Shown one piece after another: positions 35,295-47,281 of a DNA stretch of 64,000 nt. Source of the DNA: Pararobbsia alpina_A (GTDB lineage Bacteria; Pseudomonadota; Gammaproteobacteria; Burkholderiales; Burkholderiaceae); contig NZ_OZ221287.1 of assembly GCF_965118125.1 (NCBI RefSeq), forward strand, positions 2,356,001-2,420,000, read 5' to 3'. The position numbers and the translations under genes are program-made. Each line of letters opens with the position of its first letter. Position 1 is the first letter of the stretch. The notes beneath the pieces were generated by a model, which saw nothing but the letters and a program-made list of their open reading frames with translations, was not told the origin of the DNA and ran no database searches.

Positions 35295-36236
35295 ATGGAC
35301 TTGCTGTTCTGCATGCCGGGCTACGAAGCCCGCAGTTGGCTGGAGGCCTTCCAGCGCGCGCTGCCCGAGGCTCAGTGCCGGGTCTGGCAGCCCAACGATC
35401 ATGCGCCTGCGCACTACGCAGCGGTCTGGAAACCACCGGCGGAAGCGCTACGCGGACGTGCGGGACTCAAGGCGGTTTTCAATCTCGGCGCGGGTGTCGA
35501 TGCCATTCTCGATATGGTGCGTCGCGAGCCCGATGCGCTCGCCGAGTCCGTTCCCCTGATCCGTCTCGAAGACGCCGGCATGGCCGAGCAAATGGTCGAG
35601 TACGTCATGTACGCGGCCCTGCGCTATATGCGTCGCTTCGATGAGTACGAACGCCAGCGTGCAGCGGGACGTTGGGCGCCGCTCAAAGCCCGCCGTCCGG
35701 GCGATTTTCCGATTGCCGTGCTCGGCCTCGGGCAACTCGGGTCCGCGGTTGCAGTTGCACTCGCCAACGCAGGCTTTCCTGTCAGCGGATGGAGCCGCAC
35801 GGCAAAGCAGCTCGAAGGCGTCAGGACGTTTGCCGGTGACGACACCATCAGCGCCTGCATTCAGGGTGCGAAGATGTTGGTCAATCTGCTGCCGAGTACA
35901 CCGTCGACGCGCGGTCTGATCGGCAAACGCATACTCGGTGGACTCGCGGACGGCGCGTATCTCGTCAACGTTGCGCGTGGCACACACGTCGTCGAATCGG
36001 ACCTGATCGACGCGATTTCGCGCGGCAAGCTGGCCGGTGCGATGCTCGATGTGTTCGGCGAAGAGCCGTTGCCCGCGAATCACGCGTTCTGGCGTGAGCC
36101 GCGCATCTCGATCACACCGCATGTGTCTGCGTTGACGTTGCTCGACGAGAGCGTCGAGCAGATCGCCGAAAAGATTCGCGCCATGGAACGCGGCGAAACG
36201 GTCGGCGGTATCGTCGACCGGGTACGCGGATATTGA
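35295..36236 (+). CDS. ghrA: Glyoxylate/hydroxypyruvate reductase A-type dehydrogenase
   Basis: A D-2-hydroxyacid dehydrogenase reducing glyoxylate and hydroxypyruvate with NADPH. The 313-residue protein starts MDLLFCMPGYEARSWLEAF and has FNLGAGVDAIL (62-72) and DAGMAEQMVEYVMYAALRYMR, typical of GhrA. The NAD(P) loop GLGQLG (144-149) is followed by SGWSRTAKQLEGV, where the Arg after Ser suits NADPH. VNVARGTHVVESDL and TPHVSALT hold the catalytic Arg and His. AATACGGAGGCCG before the ATG is a good ribosome site. Confidence 0.92.
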   Translation: MDLLFCMPGYEARSWLEAFQRALPEAQCRVWQPNDHAPAHYAAVWKPPAEALRGRAGLKAVFNLGAGVDAILDMVRREPDALAESVPLIRLEDAGMAEQMVEYVMYAALRYMRRFDEYERQRAAGRWAPLKARRPGDFPIAVLGLGQLGSAVAVALANAGFPVSGWSRTAKQLEGVRTFAGDDTISACIQGAKMLVNLLPSTPSTRGLIGKRILGGLADGAYLVNVARGTHVVESDLIDAISRGKLAGAMLDVFGEEPLPANHAFWREPRISITPHVSALTLLDESVEQIAEKIRAMERGETVGGIVDRVRGY

Positions 36237-36242
36237 TCGAAT

Positions 36243-37727
36243 TTACTGAGCGCTCGACCCCGACGCGGCCGTGGCAGGTTTCCCGGCGGCCTGCGGTTGA
36301 GCTGCTGCGTCCTGTTCCCATCCGCCGCCCAGCGCGAGGAAGAGATTGACCTGATCGATCGAGACCTGCGCTTCGGCCGCCGCGACCTGCGCGTCGACGG
36401 ATGCGAGCGTGCGTTGCGCGTCGAGGTCGGCAAGCGACGATTGTCGCCCCGCAAGATAGAAGCGATGGGTCTGATCCGCCGATTTGCGCGCCGATAGCTG
36501 CGCGTCCCGGAGTTCGTCCGAGCGCGAGAGATCGGCTGAGTACGTCGCCAGCGAACTCTCGGTTTCGCGCAGCGCATTGAGCACCACACCGTCGAATGAC
36601 GCCAGTGCGGCCGACGTCGTCGCTTCGGCCTCGTGCACGCGCTGACGTTGTCCGTTGATCGGGAAATTCCACGACACGAGCGGACCGAAATTCCATCGTG
36701 CGGTCGGGCTCTGAGGGATGTCTTCGAGCACACCGGTGAAGCCTGCCGAGGCGCCGATGCTCACATTCGGATAGAGCGCAGCGGTCGCGATGCCGATGCG
36801 AGCGGTTGCCGCAGCGAGCTTGCGTTCGGACTCTCGCACGTCGGGACGACGCTTGAGCAAGGCGGCGCCATCACCGACCGGGATGGCCTGCGCCAGACGT
36901 GGCAGCTTGTCGCAGGTGCCAATGTCTGCCGGCAGTTCATTCGGCGCGCGGCCCGTGAGCATCGCGAGCCGATACAGTGCGATGCGCTTGCGCGCCGTAA
37001 AGCGCGGAATATCGGCGCGCAACGTGGCGGTCTGGGTTTGCGAACGCGTGACCTCGGGCTCGTTCGCGCGGCCCGCATCGCGAAGCCGTTTGGTGAGCGC
37101 GAGACTCTGGTTTTGAAGGTCGAGCGAATGCTGTGCGACGTTCAACTCATCGCCCGCTGCGCAGTTCTCGACATACGAGCGCACGACGTCTGCCACCACG
37201 GTGATGCGCGTGACGTCGGCCGCCGCGACCGTCGCATCGCGGTCGTCGCTCGACGCTTCGACGCCGCGCCGGATCAGGCCGAACAGATCGAGCTGATACG
37301 ACACCGCGATGCCGAAGTCGCCTTCATTGACGACGGGCACCTTCTCGGTGAGCAGAAAGGCTTCACCCGACTCCTGAGCGCGAGCCACAGCCGCACTGGT
37401 CTTGCCGGAAAAGCCGCCGGCTTCTTCGGCGGCCTGCATCGAAAACGTCGCGCGAGCGATATTCGCCGCGGCCACGCGCAGGTTCGTATTCGAATGCAGC
37501 GCGTCTTCGACGAGCTGGTTCAGCGTCGGGTCGTCGTACAGATGCCACCAGTTCGGCGGTACGTCGGCGTCGGTGACTTCCTTGCCGCTTGCTGTCGTCA
37601 GCGATCCGGCAGCCGCCGGATTGTTGACGGCGGCCTCCTTGGGCACTTCATAGTTCGGGCCGACCGTGCATGCCGCTGCACACAGCAGCAGGGCACCCAG
37701 GGCGGTATGTCGGAGTACGGCTTTCAT
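36243..37727 (-). CDS. Outer-membrane efflux lipoprotein, NodT/OprM family
   Basis: TolC-like channel component of the pump encoded upstream. The 494-residue protein has a lipoprotein signal ending LCAAAC with Cys20, then TVGPNYEVP, the usual start of the family. Repeats typical of the OEP fold are LVEDALHSNTNLRVAAANI and LDLFGLIRRGVEAS in the first half and LLKRRPDVRESERKLAAATARIGIATAALYPNVSI in register in the second. The C-terminus is Ala/Gln/Ser-rich. Its ATG overlaps the HlyD stop by four bases, so it is the last gene of the marR-FUSC-DUF1656-hlyD operon. It converges with ghrA at six bases. Confidence 0.93.
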   Translation of the reverse strand: MKAVLRHTALGALLLCAAACTVGPNYEVPKEAAVNNPAAAGSLTTASGKEVTDADVPPNWWHLYDDPTLNQLVEDALHSNTNLRVAAANIARATFSMQAAEEAGGFSGKTSAAVARAQESGEAFLLTEKVPVVNEGDFGIAVSYQLDLFGLIRRGVEASSDDRDATVAAADVTRITVVADVVRSYVENCAAGDELNVAQHSLDLQNQSLALTKRLRDAGRANEPEVTRSQTQTATLRADIPRFTARKRIALYRLAMLTGRAPNELPADIGTCDKLPRLAQAIPVGDGAALLKRRPDVRESERKLAAATARIGIATAALYPNVSIGASAGFTGVLEDIPQSPTARWNFGPLVSWNFPINGQRQRVHEAEATTSAALASFDGVVLNALRETESSLATYSADLSRSDELRDAQLSARKSADQTHRFYLAGRQSSLADLDAQRTLASVDAQVAAAEAQVSIDQVNLFLALGGGWEQDAAAQPQAAGKPATAASGSSAQ

Positions 37728-38890
37728 CTTGCACGTCCACTAGCAGGCTGTTCCGGGTGCGATGCAGAACCCGACGCAGCGGCAGCACCCGGTGCCGATC
37801 CTGCGGTCGTGGAGGGGGCGCCCGTTGCGGCCGATGCCGGGCTGGTGCCCGAGGTCGACTGCGCGCCCGGCGCCGCGGAACTTGCAGCGCTATTTGAAGC
37901 GTTGTTTGAAGCGCTATTCGACGCGGCAGGCGAAGCTGAGGCCGCGGAGGCGCCGGACGCACCCGACGCAGCCGGCTCGTCAAAAGCCGGACGCGCCCAG
38001 CCGTGCTGGTACAGCGACGGCTCATCGATCGCGACGGTCGCCGTGCGTCCGGCGATCAGCCGGAAGTCGGGCGGCACCTCGTCGAGCATCACGCGTACCG
38101 GAATGCGCTGTGCGAGCCGCACCCAGCTGAAGGCGGGGTTGACGTTGGGCAGCAGGCTGCCGCTCGTTGCGCGATCGCGGTCCTCGATGGCGGCCACGAT
38201 GCTTTGCACATGACCGCGCAGCGGCTTGTCTTCACCCATGACCTTGACAAGCACCTTTTGCCCGACCTGGATGCCGTGCAGCTTCGTTTCTTCGAAGTAG
38301 CCGTCGACGTGGAAAGAGTTGGCGTCGACGACCGCGAGCACGGCGCGCCCCGATGCGGCGAATTCGCCGACGCGCGGCGCCCGGTCGCTCAGATAGCCAT
38401 CCACGGGGCTCTTGATCGTTGCGCGTTCGAGGTTCAGGCGCGCGACGCCGAGCGCCACCTGGGCGTCCTGATACGAAGCTGCGGCAGTGTCGACACGCGT
38501 CTGGCTTTCCTCGAGCACTTCCTTCGCGACGAGGTCACCCAGACCTTTGTTACGCACAAACTCGCGGCGCGCTTCGTCGAGCGTCGCCTTGCGCTGGGCC
38601 GAGGTCGCTTCGGCCTGATTCAGCGCGAGCTGGAAGCGCGCGTTGTCGATCACGAAGAGCACCTGCCCCTTGGTCACAGCCTGATTGTCGTTGACCCGCA
38701 CGTCGACGATCAGACCCGAGACGTCGGGGGCGACCTCGATCACATTGGTGCCGACGCGGCCATCGCGTGTCCATGGCGAAAACATGTAGTAGCCGACCAG
38801 ACGCCAGAGCACGAACGCGGCAATCGCAACGATCACCAGGGTGAACGCGATCCGTGCGAGCAGCGCGACGGAGAAGAAAGGTTTTTTCAC
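37724..38890 (-). CDS. HlyD/AaeA-type membrane fusion protein with Ala/Ser-rich tail
   Basis: Periplasmic adaptor linking the FUSC pump to the outer-membrane channel. From the GTG at 38888-38890 (VKKPFF...) it has 388 residues. One helix (about 10-35) is followed by YYMFSPWTRDGRVGTNVIEVAPDVSGLI in register, the first half of the lipoyl domain; VDGYLSDRAPRVGEFAASG is the second. The last 82 residues (307-388) are almost only Ala, Ser, Gly, Pro, Thr and Asn, unlike AaeA. The frame is open to 38938 but then overlaps DUF1656. Confidence 0.88.
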   Translation of the reverse strand: MKKPFFSVALLARIAFTLVIVAIAAFVLWRLVGYYMFSPWTRDGRVGTNVIEVAPDVSGLIVDVRVNDNQAVTKGQVLFVIDNARFQLALNQAEATSAQRKATLDEARREFVRNKGLGDLVAKEVLEESQTRVDTAAASYQDAQVALGVARLNLERATIKSPVDGYLSDRAPRVGEFAASGRAVLAVVDANSFHVDGYFEETKLHGIQVGQKVLVKVMGEDKPLRGHVQSIVAAIEDRDRATSGSLLPNVNPAFSWVRLAQRIPVRVMLDEVPPDFRLIAGRTATVAIDEPSLYQHGWARPAFDEPAASGASGASAASASPAASNSASNNASNSAASSAAPGAQSTSGTSPASAATGAPSTTAGSAPGAAAASGSASHPEQPASGRAR

Positions 38891-38906
38891 GTTGTAAGCC
38901 AATTCA

Positions 38907-39107
38907 TCAACGATGGGTAAGCGATACGACAATGCCAAGCACGATCACGTAGAGGCCGAGATCGAAGATCGAGCGGTGCCACACGTACTGATAGAAGCGC
39001 GTATGCGACAACACCTTTCGTACTGCAAGGCTGATGACATAGGCGATCAGCATCATCCACAGCAAAGCGGGAATAAACACACCCAGAATGTCGACTTCGC
39101 CGATCAT
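38907..39107 (-). CDS. DUF1656 small membrane protein (AaeX-like)
   Basis: A 66-residue protein starting MIGEVDILGVFIPALLWMML after a GGAGGTGCACG ribosome site. It has two helices (about 7-28 and 45-64), with the hallmark E-x-D-I-x-G-v-f-.P near the start. DUF1656 proteins sit between the FUSC pump and the HlyD adaptor in AaeXAB-type operons, exactly as here. Its role in the pump is not established. The stop lies 16 bases before the HlyD start. Confidence 0.9.
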   Translation of the reverse strand: MIGEVDILGVFIPALLWMMLIAYVISLAVRKVLSHTRFYQYVWHRSIFDLGLYVIVLGIVVSLTHR

Positions 39108-39141
39108 CGTGCACCTCCGGTGCGGTTCAAGGATGTCACGT

Positions 39142-41211
39142 TCACGATGGACTGGATGAGGCGTCGGGGTTAAGGGGAGGCGGCGTATTCGGAAACGCGG
39201 CAAGGCGCAGCGATACGAGCGCATGCATCGATTCGCGCTGCACCGACTCGGCCGGCACGTTGACGGTGCCTTCAAGCGCGGTGTCGATCGCCATCAGCAG
39301 GGCTTTGGGCGGTGCAAGACGACCGCCATGCGCCACGCAACGTTCGAAATGCAGCCGTACTTCGCGCAGCACGAGATCGATGGCCGAACGAAGGTTCGGC
39401 CGCACCTTCTCGCGTTCGGCCTGCAGATCCAGCGTATTCAAACCGATTCGCAAGTCACGCAGGCTGTCGATTGACGGATGCGTCGCGCCGTCGGCCGAAC
39501 CGAGGCGCGGCAACAACTGCATCAGCCGGTCGAACATGCGTGAAGCCATATTGCGTTGAGCACCGAGTTCATGCGGCGAGGCCGCGGCGATCACGTCGCG
39601 CCACGACGATTCGACGATCCGGCGCGCCGCGAGCTCGGTGCCGAAGGGGCGCGTCACACGTGTCCAGACATACGCGAACAGCAGCCCGACCAACCCGGAC
39701 AGATTGCTGTTCAGGAAGATCTCGATATTCGAATCGTAGGCGCTCTGGATACTGATAAAGGTCGCTGTGTTGACCGCGACAAGCATGGTCGCCAGTGCAA
39801 AGCGGGGCTGAGGAATCAGCGTGCCGACCAGAATGAATGGCACCGCAAACAGGATGACGAGCATCGGGAAGTCGTGCACCTGCGGCAGGACGACGAAGAT
39901 ATAGAGCCCGGCAATGACCACGCTCGCCGCCGTCGACGTAAAGAACTTGAACACCGATGGCGCGGGATCGTCGAGTGCGGCGAAGAAGCAGCAGGCCACG
40001 GCTGCGAGTGAGACGCCACCCGCGCCGTCTTGCCAGCCGGTCACGATCCAGAGCATGCAGGCCACGAACACTGCGCTGATGGCCGAGAGCGTCGAGAAGA
40101 GCATGATGCCGCGATCAAAAAAAGGCTCGGTGCCGCCGAAACGCCAGTGCCGGAAGGCAGGCTCGAACCGGTCGCGCCGGTCGGCGGAGATGGCGTGCTG
40201 AAGCGTCACGCAATCCTGCCAAAGCTCGACGAGCAAACGCAAGCGCCAGAGCACGCTCGACACGATCGCGCCTTCCCAGGTCCTGAGCGCATCGGCGGCG
40301 GGCTCGAGCGCGGCGAAAGCGGACTGCAAGCGTGCGGCGCCGCGCGCGATATCGGCGTCGTCGTGTTCACCTGGACGACGATGGGTCGTGTCGATCCACT
40401 CGACGACGTCGTCGACAACCCGCGAGATCGCGGCCTCGGTGGGCAGCGCGCTCTGGCGGAAGACGCGCAGGGGATCGGCGAGCGCCGAAATGATCGGCAG
40501 CAGCACGCTCATGCGGCCGTGAAGTTCGCGCGCCTTGCGCACGACATCCGGGCGGGTGCCGTCGTGGCTCAGCTGGCTCAGCAGCATTTCGAGCGCGTTG
40601 ATGGTGGCCGCCATGCGCTGCCGCGTATCGACGAGCTGCTGACCTGCCGCGCGGCCGCCAAGCGCCTCGGCAGCGTAGAACGCCGCGTCGCTGAACCAGG
40701 CAACCGTACGCTCAGCGAGCACGGGCGCAAGCTTGCTCGGGAGGATCAGCGAATTGACGACCGCCGCGCACACCACGCCGAGCGTAATCTCTTCAAAGCG
40801 CGCGATGGCGACGTCGAACACCGTGGCCGGGTTGTTGACCGTCGGCAGTGCAATCAGCGGCAGGGTATAGCCCGCGAGCAGAAAGACATAGGATCGGGCC
40901 GTGCGGTCGGAGATCGCCATATACAGCATGACGCCCATCCAGACCGCGATCGCCAGGCTGAAGAGAACCGGCGTTTGCGCGAGCGGCGGCAGCAGGAAGA
41001 CCGCACCCGACGCACCGAGCAGCGTGCCCAGCGCACGGTACAACGCCTTCGACGTCGTCGCGCCGACGAAGGGGTTGGACGCAATATAGACAGAGGCCAT
41101 CGCCCAGTACGGGCGAGGCAACTCGAACTTGAGTGCAAGATAAAGCGCGAGCATCGACGCGGCAAACGTCTTTACCGAGTAAATCCAGTCGCGTGATGAA
41201 GGCAGCGGCAT
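39142..41211 (-). CDS. FUSC-type aromatic-acid efflux pump, AaeB-like
   Basis: A 689-residue inner-membrane protein from the ATG at 41209-41211. It has two membrane blocks: about 10-170 (TFAASMLALYLALKFELPRPYW, VFLLAGYTLPLIALPTV) and about 355-520 (VACMLWIVTGWQDGAGGVSLAAVACCFFAALDDP in register), separated and followed by cytoplasmic helices. PRPYWAMASVYIASNPFVGAT and FRLA-like segments match AaeB/YhcP. AaeAB exports hydroxybenzoates in E. coli, so an aromatic substrate is plausible. The stop is 34 bases before the DUF1656 start. Confidence 0.92.
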   Translation of the reverse strand: MPLPSSRDWIYSVKTFAASMLALYLALKFELPRPYWAMASVYIASNPFVGATTSKALYRALGTLLGASGAVFLLPPLAQTPVLFSLAIAVWMGVMLYMAISDRTARSYVFLLAGYTLPLIALPTVNNPATVFDVAIARFEEITLGVVCAAVVNSLILPSKLAPVLAERTVAWFSDAAFYAAEALGGRAAGQQLVDTRQRMAATINALEMLLSQLSHDGTRPDVVRKARELHGRMSVLLPIISALADPLRVFRQSALPTEAAISRVVDDVVEWIDTTHRRPGEHDDADIARGAARLQSAFAALEPAADALRTWEGAIVSSVLWRLRLLVELWQDCVTLQHAISADRRDRFEPAFRHWRFGGTEPFFDRGIMLFSTLSAISAVFVACMLWIVTGWQDGAGGVSLAAVACCFFAALDDPAPSVFKFFTSTAASVVIAGLYIFVVLPQVHDFPMLVILFAVPFILVGTLIPQPRFALATMLVAVNTATFISIQSAYDSNIEIFLNSNLSGLVGLLFAYVWTRVTRPFGTELAARRIVESSWRDVIAAASPHELGAQRNMASRMFDRLMQLLPRLGSADGATHPSIDSLRDLRIGLNTLDLQAEREKVRPNLRSAIDLVLREVRLHFERCVAHGGRLAPPKALLMAIDTALEGTVNVPAESVQRESMHALVSLRLAAFPNTPPPLNPDASSSPS

Positions 41212-41227
41212 ACGTGGCAGTACTGTT

Positions 41228-41683
41228 CTAGTGGTCTTCGGGCGCGTCGGGCGCCGCGGCGAGCTCGATGGCCTTGAACACGCGCAAAGTCGCGGCGAGA
41301 TCGCTGGCGTTGATCCCCTTGAGCTTCTCGGCACGCAGCGAAATCAGCGCGTCCTCGATCTTTTCGCATACGGCGCGGCCCGCATCGGTCAGCCAGATGG
41401 TCTTTGCGCGTCCGTCCGCAGGGTCTTCTTCGCGCCGCGCGAGTCCCGCGCTGCAAAGCTGGTCCAGCAGGCGCACCAGCGAGGGGCCTTCGATGCCGAC
41501 GTATTCGGCGAGCGTCCCCTGGCGCACGCCTTCGCCGAGCCGCCCGATCATGAGCAGCGGCGTCGCGCACGCCTCGGACACCCCGTACCCCGAGATGACG
41601 TGATGCGACACGCGACGCCATTGGCGCGCGACGCGTACGAGTCGGCCGGTCACCGACCGCCGGAGATCATGGATATTGGGCAT
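41228..41683 (-). CDS. MarR family transcriptional regulator
   Basis: Probable local repressor of the efflux operon. The 151-residue protein has the winged-helix core: ACATPLLMIGRLGEGVRQGTLAEYVGIEGPSLVRLLDQL in register (about 38-77), then the wing RREEDPADGRAKTIWLT (83-99) with the conserved D-R. Its stop is 16 bases before the pump gene, and a 24-base inverted repeat lies 22 bases upstream of its start. Induction by a phenolic ligand would fit the family. Confidence 0.92.
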   Translation of the reverse strand: MPNIHDLRRSVTGRLVRVARQWRRVSHHVISGYGVSEACATPLLMIGRLGEGVRQGTLAEYVGIEGPSLVRLLDQLCSAGLARREEDPADGRAKTIWLTDAGRAVCEKIEDALISLRAEKLKGINASDLAATLRVFKAIELAAAPDAPEDH

Positions 41684-41705
41684 CGCAGCATTTTAGATAT
41701 TAATT

Positions 41706-41729
41706 AATTCGATAGCAAGCTATTGAATT
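41706..41729. promoter_or_regulatory. 24-base inverted repeat, probable MarR operator
   Basis: AATTCGATAGC and GCTATTGAATT match at 10 of 11 pairs around a two-base centre, in a local AT-rich stretch directly upstream of marR. Length and symmetry are typical of MarR-family sites. It is placed to control the whole five-gene efflux operon. Confidence 0.75.
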
Positions 41730-42151
41730 ACGCGACGTCACTGCACCCACTCACTGCACCCGCTTATTGCATCGTTCACCGCATCGCAAGGCGCAACGGG
41801 GGCGATCCTTCGAAGTGCTTCGGGGCGACGTTGCTGGCGCGCCTGCCTCCTTGCCTTCGGGCCACTCACTGCATCGTTCTTGCCCCATGACAATGCGGTG
41901 ACACGGGTCGGGCAGGCGATGCACGTGATCCGCGTCGAATACCGGTTCTGGACGATTCGGCACACGTTTGCCAGATTGTGCGCAAGCCGTGTCGAACGCG
42001 CAGGGCGACATGGGCACGTGCCGTGGGGCCGATCGGCTTGTGCGGCGCAAACGCGATCGGGCAGCGTAAGATCACGCATCGGCGCCGTCAGCAAAGTCGC
42101 AAGTCGTACAGGGGCGCGCACACTTTCTTTTGCAAAACTCGTCTGCGAAAC
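41730..42151. other. Spacer between marR operator and debranching enzyme gene
   Basis: No gene seen. The left part holds short direct repeats of CACTCACTGCA(CCC/TCG) near 41740-41775 and again at 41865-41876. No convincing promoter or hairpin with T-run found. Confidence 0.4.
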
Positions 42152-44164
42152 ATGTCCGAACGCTTCGATCTCGATGCGGAATGGCTGGAACCCGATGGCC
42201 ACGGCGGCTTTGCCTCGGGGACCGTGGGCGGCGAGCGCACGCGCCGCTATCACGCACTGCTGCTGACGGCGACCAAGCCCCCGACCGGCCGCTATGCGCT
42301 GGTCCAGGGATTTGAGGCGTGGGTCGAGACGGATAACGCGCGGGTGGCGTTGAGTACACAGCGCTATATGCCCGACGTGGTCTACCCGGACTGCACGTCG
42401 TACCTCACGGCATTTGATACGACACCCTGGCCGACCTGGCGTTTTTCGCTCGGCGACGCCGGCGACATCGTGTTTGAGCTGTTCGTCACCAAGGCGTCGT
42501 GCGAAACGGTATTACGCTGGCGCGCCGAGCCGGCCGGCGAGGGCGTCGAACTCGCGCGCGAGGGCGGCCAAAACGGTGTCCACAACGGCGGCCACAATGG
42601 CAGCCACAATCCGGGCGCACGCATCACATTGAACGTCAGGCTGCTGTTATCCGGCCGTGACTATCACAGTCTGCATCACGAGAACCCCGTCTTCGATTTC
42701 GAACGCACGGGCGATGGCAATGTCGGCTGGCGTCCCTATAACGGTTTGCCGGGGATCGCCGTGCTGAGCAACGGAACCTACGCGCACGCGCCCGAGTGGT
42801 ATCGCAACTTTCTGTATCGTGCAGAACGCGAACGCGGGCTCGATGCGACCGAGGATCTCGCGTCTCCGGGCGTGTTTTCGTTCGACCTGCATGCGACCGA
42901 TGCCGCCATGGTGCTCCACGCGGGCAGTCTGTCGGGTGCCGACGCGCACGCTCATGCTGAAGCGCTCGCGCGTACTGAATACGCAAGGCGCATGGCATTC
43001 CCGACACCGGTCGAGCGTGCCGCCGACGCCTATCTGGTGTCGCGCGGGCAGGGCCGTACGCTGGTCGCCGGTTTTCCATGGTTCACCGACTGGGGCCGCG
43101 ACACGTTTATCGCCATGCGCGGCCTGATGCTTGCCACCGGACGCCTTGCCGAGGCCGAAGCGATTCTCGTGAGCTGGGCCGGCGTCGTATCGGAAGGCAT
43201 GATGCCGAACCGCTTTCCCGACGACGGGGGCGAGCCCGAGTACAACTCGGTCGATGCGTCACTCTGGTATGTGATCGCCGTGCATGACTACCTGGCGACC
43301 GGGCATGCCTGTGCGCACACGCAAGCCACGCTGCGTCATGCCGTAGATGCGATTCTCGACGGGTACGCACGCGGCACGCGCTTCGCGATCGGAGCGGACG
43401 CGGATGGCCTGATCCGCGCGGGGGTGCCCGGCGTGCAATTGACCTGGATGGATGCGAAGGTGGACTCGTGGGTTGTCACGCCGCGCGTTGGCAAGCCCGT
43501 CGAAATCCAGGCGCTCTGGGTGAATGCGCTGCGCATCGCAAGTCACTGGACCGATGCATGGCGCTCGCTTGAGCACCGCGCGAATGCGTCGTTTCGTGAG
43601 CGATTCACGCGGTCCGCGGCCGCGGGCCTGCTCGACGTCGTGGATGCCGATCATGAACCCGGCAAGATCGACAGCAAGATCCGGCCCAACCAGATCTTTG
43701 CGGTCGGCGGGCTCCCGTACGGGCTGCTTGCGAGGGACCAGGCCGAGCAGGTCGTTGCGCAGGTCGAGGCGGAACTCTGGACACCGCTGGGCCTGCGTAC
43801 GCTGTCGCCGCACGACCGCGACTATTGCGGGCGCTATCTGGGCGGCCCGCGTGAGCGCGACGCGGCATATCACCAGGGCACGGTCTGGCCCTGGCTGATG
43901 GGCCCGTTCGTTGACGCGTGGTTACGCGTGCATGGCTCGACGGCGGCGACGCGGGCTGAAGCACGAGACCGGTTCCTTGCGCCGCTGCTGGCCCATTTGA
44001 AAACGGCGGGGCTCGGCCACGTGTCGGAGATCGCCGATGGCGATGCACCGCATACGCCACGCGGCGCGCCGTTTCAGGCCTGGTCGCTCGGCGAGCTGAT
44101 CCGGATCGAACACTGGCTGCGTCACGCGCCCGAGGTTCGCGACCCGGGAGATGCATGGGCCTGA
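42152..44164 (+). CDS. Amylo-alpha-1,6-glucosidase-type glycogen debranching enzyme
   Basis: The 670-residue protein from the ATG at 42152 starts MSERFDLDAEWLEPDGHGGFASG. The N-terminal half is the beta-sandwich domain with GTVGGERTRRYHALLL (22-37). The C-terminal (alpha/alpha)6 barrel contains FPWFTDWGRDTFIAMRGL and the motif YNSVDASLWYV, with the acidic residues expected in GH133 enzymes, and GTVWPWLMGPFVDAW. These act on alpha-1,6 branches of glycogen-like glucans. A short Asn/Gly/His-rich repeat (NGxHNGxHN) interrupts the N-terminal domain near residues 143-155. The upstream frame to 41978 is Arg-rich and rejected. Confidence 0.9.
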   Translation: MSERFDLDAEWLEPDGHGGFASGTVGGERTRRYHALLLTATKPPTGRYALVQGFEAWVETDNARVALSTQRYMPDVVYPDCTSYLTAFDTTPWPTWRFSLGDAGDIVFELFVTKASCETVLRWRAEPAGEGVELAREGGQNGVHNGGHNGSHNPGARITLNVRLLLSGRDYHSLHHENPVFDFERTGDGNVGWRPYNGLPGIAVLSNGTYAHAPEWYRNFLYRAERERGLDATEDLASPGVFSFDLHATDAAMVLHAGSLSGADAHAHAEALARTEYARRMAFPTPVERAADAYLVSRGQGRTLVAGFPWFTDWGRDTFIAMRGLMLATGRLAEAEAILVSWAGVVSEGMMPNRFPDDGGEPEYNSVDASLWYVIAVHDYLATGHACAHTQATLRHAVDAILDGYARGTRFAIGADADGLIRAGVPGVQLTWMDAKVDSWVVTPRVGKPVEIQALWVNALRIASHWTDAWRSLEHRANASFRERFTRSAAAGLLDVVDADHEPGKIDSKIRPNQIFAVGGLPYGLLARDQAEQVVAQVEAELWTPLGLRTLSPHDRDYCGRYLGGPRERDAAYHQGTVWPWLMGPFVDAWLRVHGSTAATRAEARDRFLAPLLAHLKTAGLGHVSEIADGDAPHTPRGAPFQAWSLGELIRIEHWLRHAPEVRDPGDAWA

Positions 44165-44416
44165 GTCGGGGCTGAACCGTCGACGCTTGGTACGGGCCCT
44201 CGAAGCAGGTTTGAATGGACGCGTCGGGCGCAGGCCGTGTTCGACCTCGGCATGCCGGCCCTTTATGCCTGCCTGGCCCTCTAAGCGGACCCCACATGCC
44301 GGCCCGTAATGCACGGGCTTTGTGCACCGCGCACAGACGGGGTCTTCGGGATGCGCTACATTTTCGTTTCTGGTCCGCGAGTTCGACTCGCTGCGCCCGC
44401 CTGAACGAGGAATGCC

Positions 44417-47185
<2,769 letters not shown>

Positions 47186-47281
47186 CCAGTGGGCAGGATT
47201 GCTGTAAGGTCTTCGAACGATCGGCATCCGGCGATCGACTTTCATTGATCCGTACGCAACGATCCTTCAGCGGGGAACGCG

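Noticed and set aside
36633..38213. 526-residue forward frame across the efflux channel and adaptor genes
   Set aside because: It runs antisense to two conserved genes and spans their boundary; composition is that of a GC-rich antisense frame.
40030..41196. 388-residue forward frame opposite the FUSC pump
   Set aside because: Arg/Glu/His-rich shadow of the pump gene; not a plausible fold.
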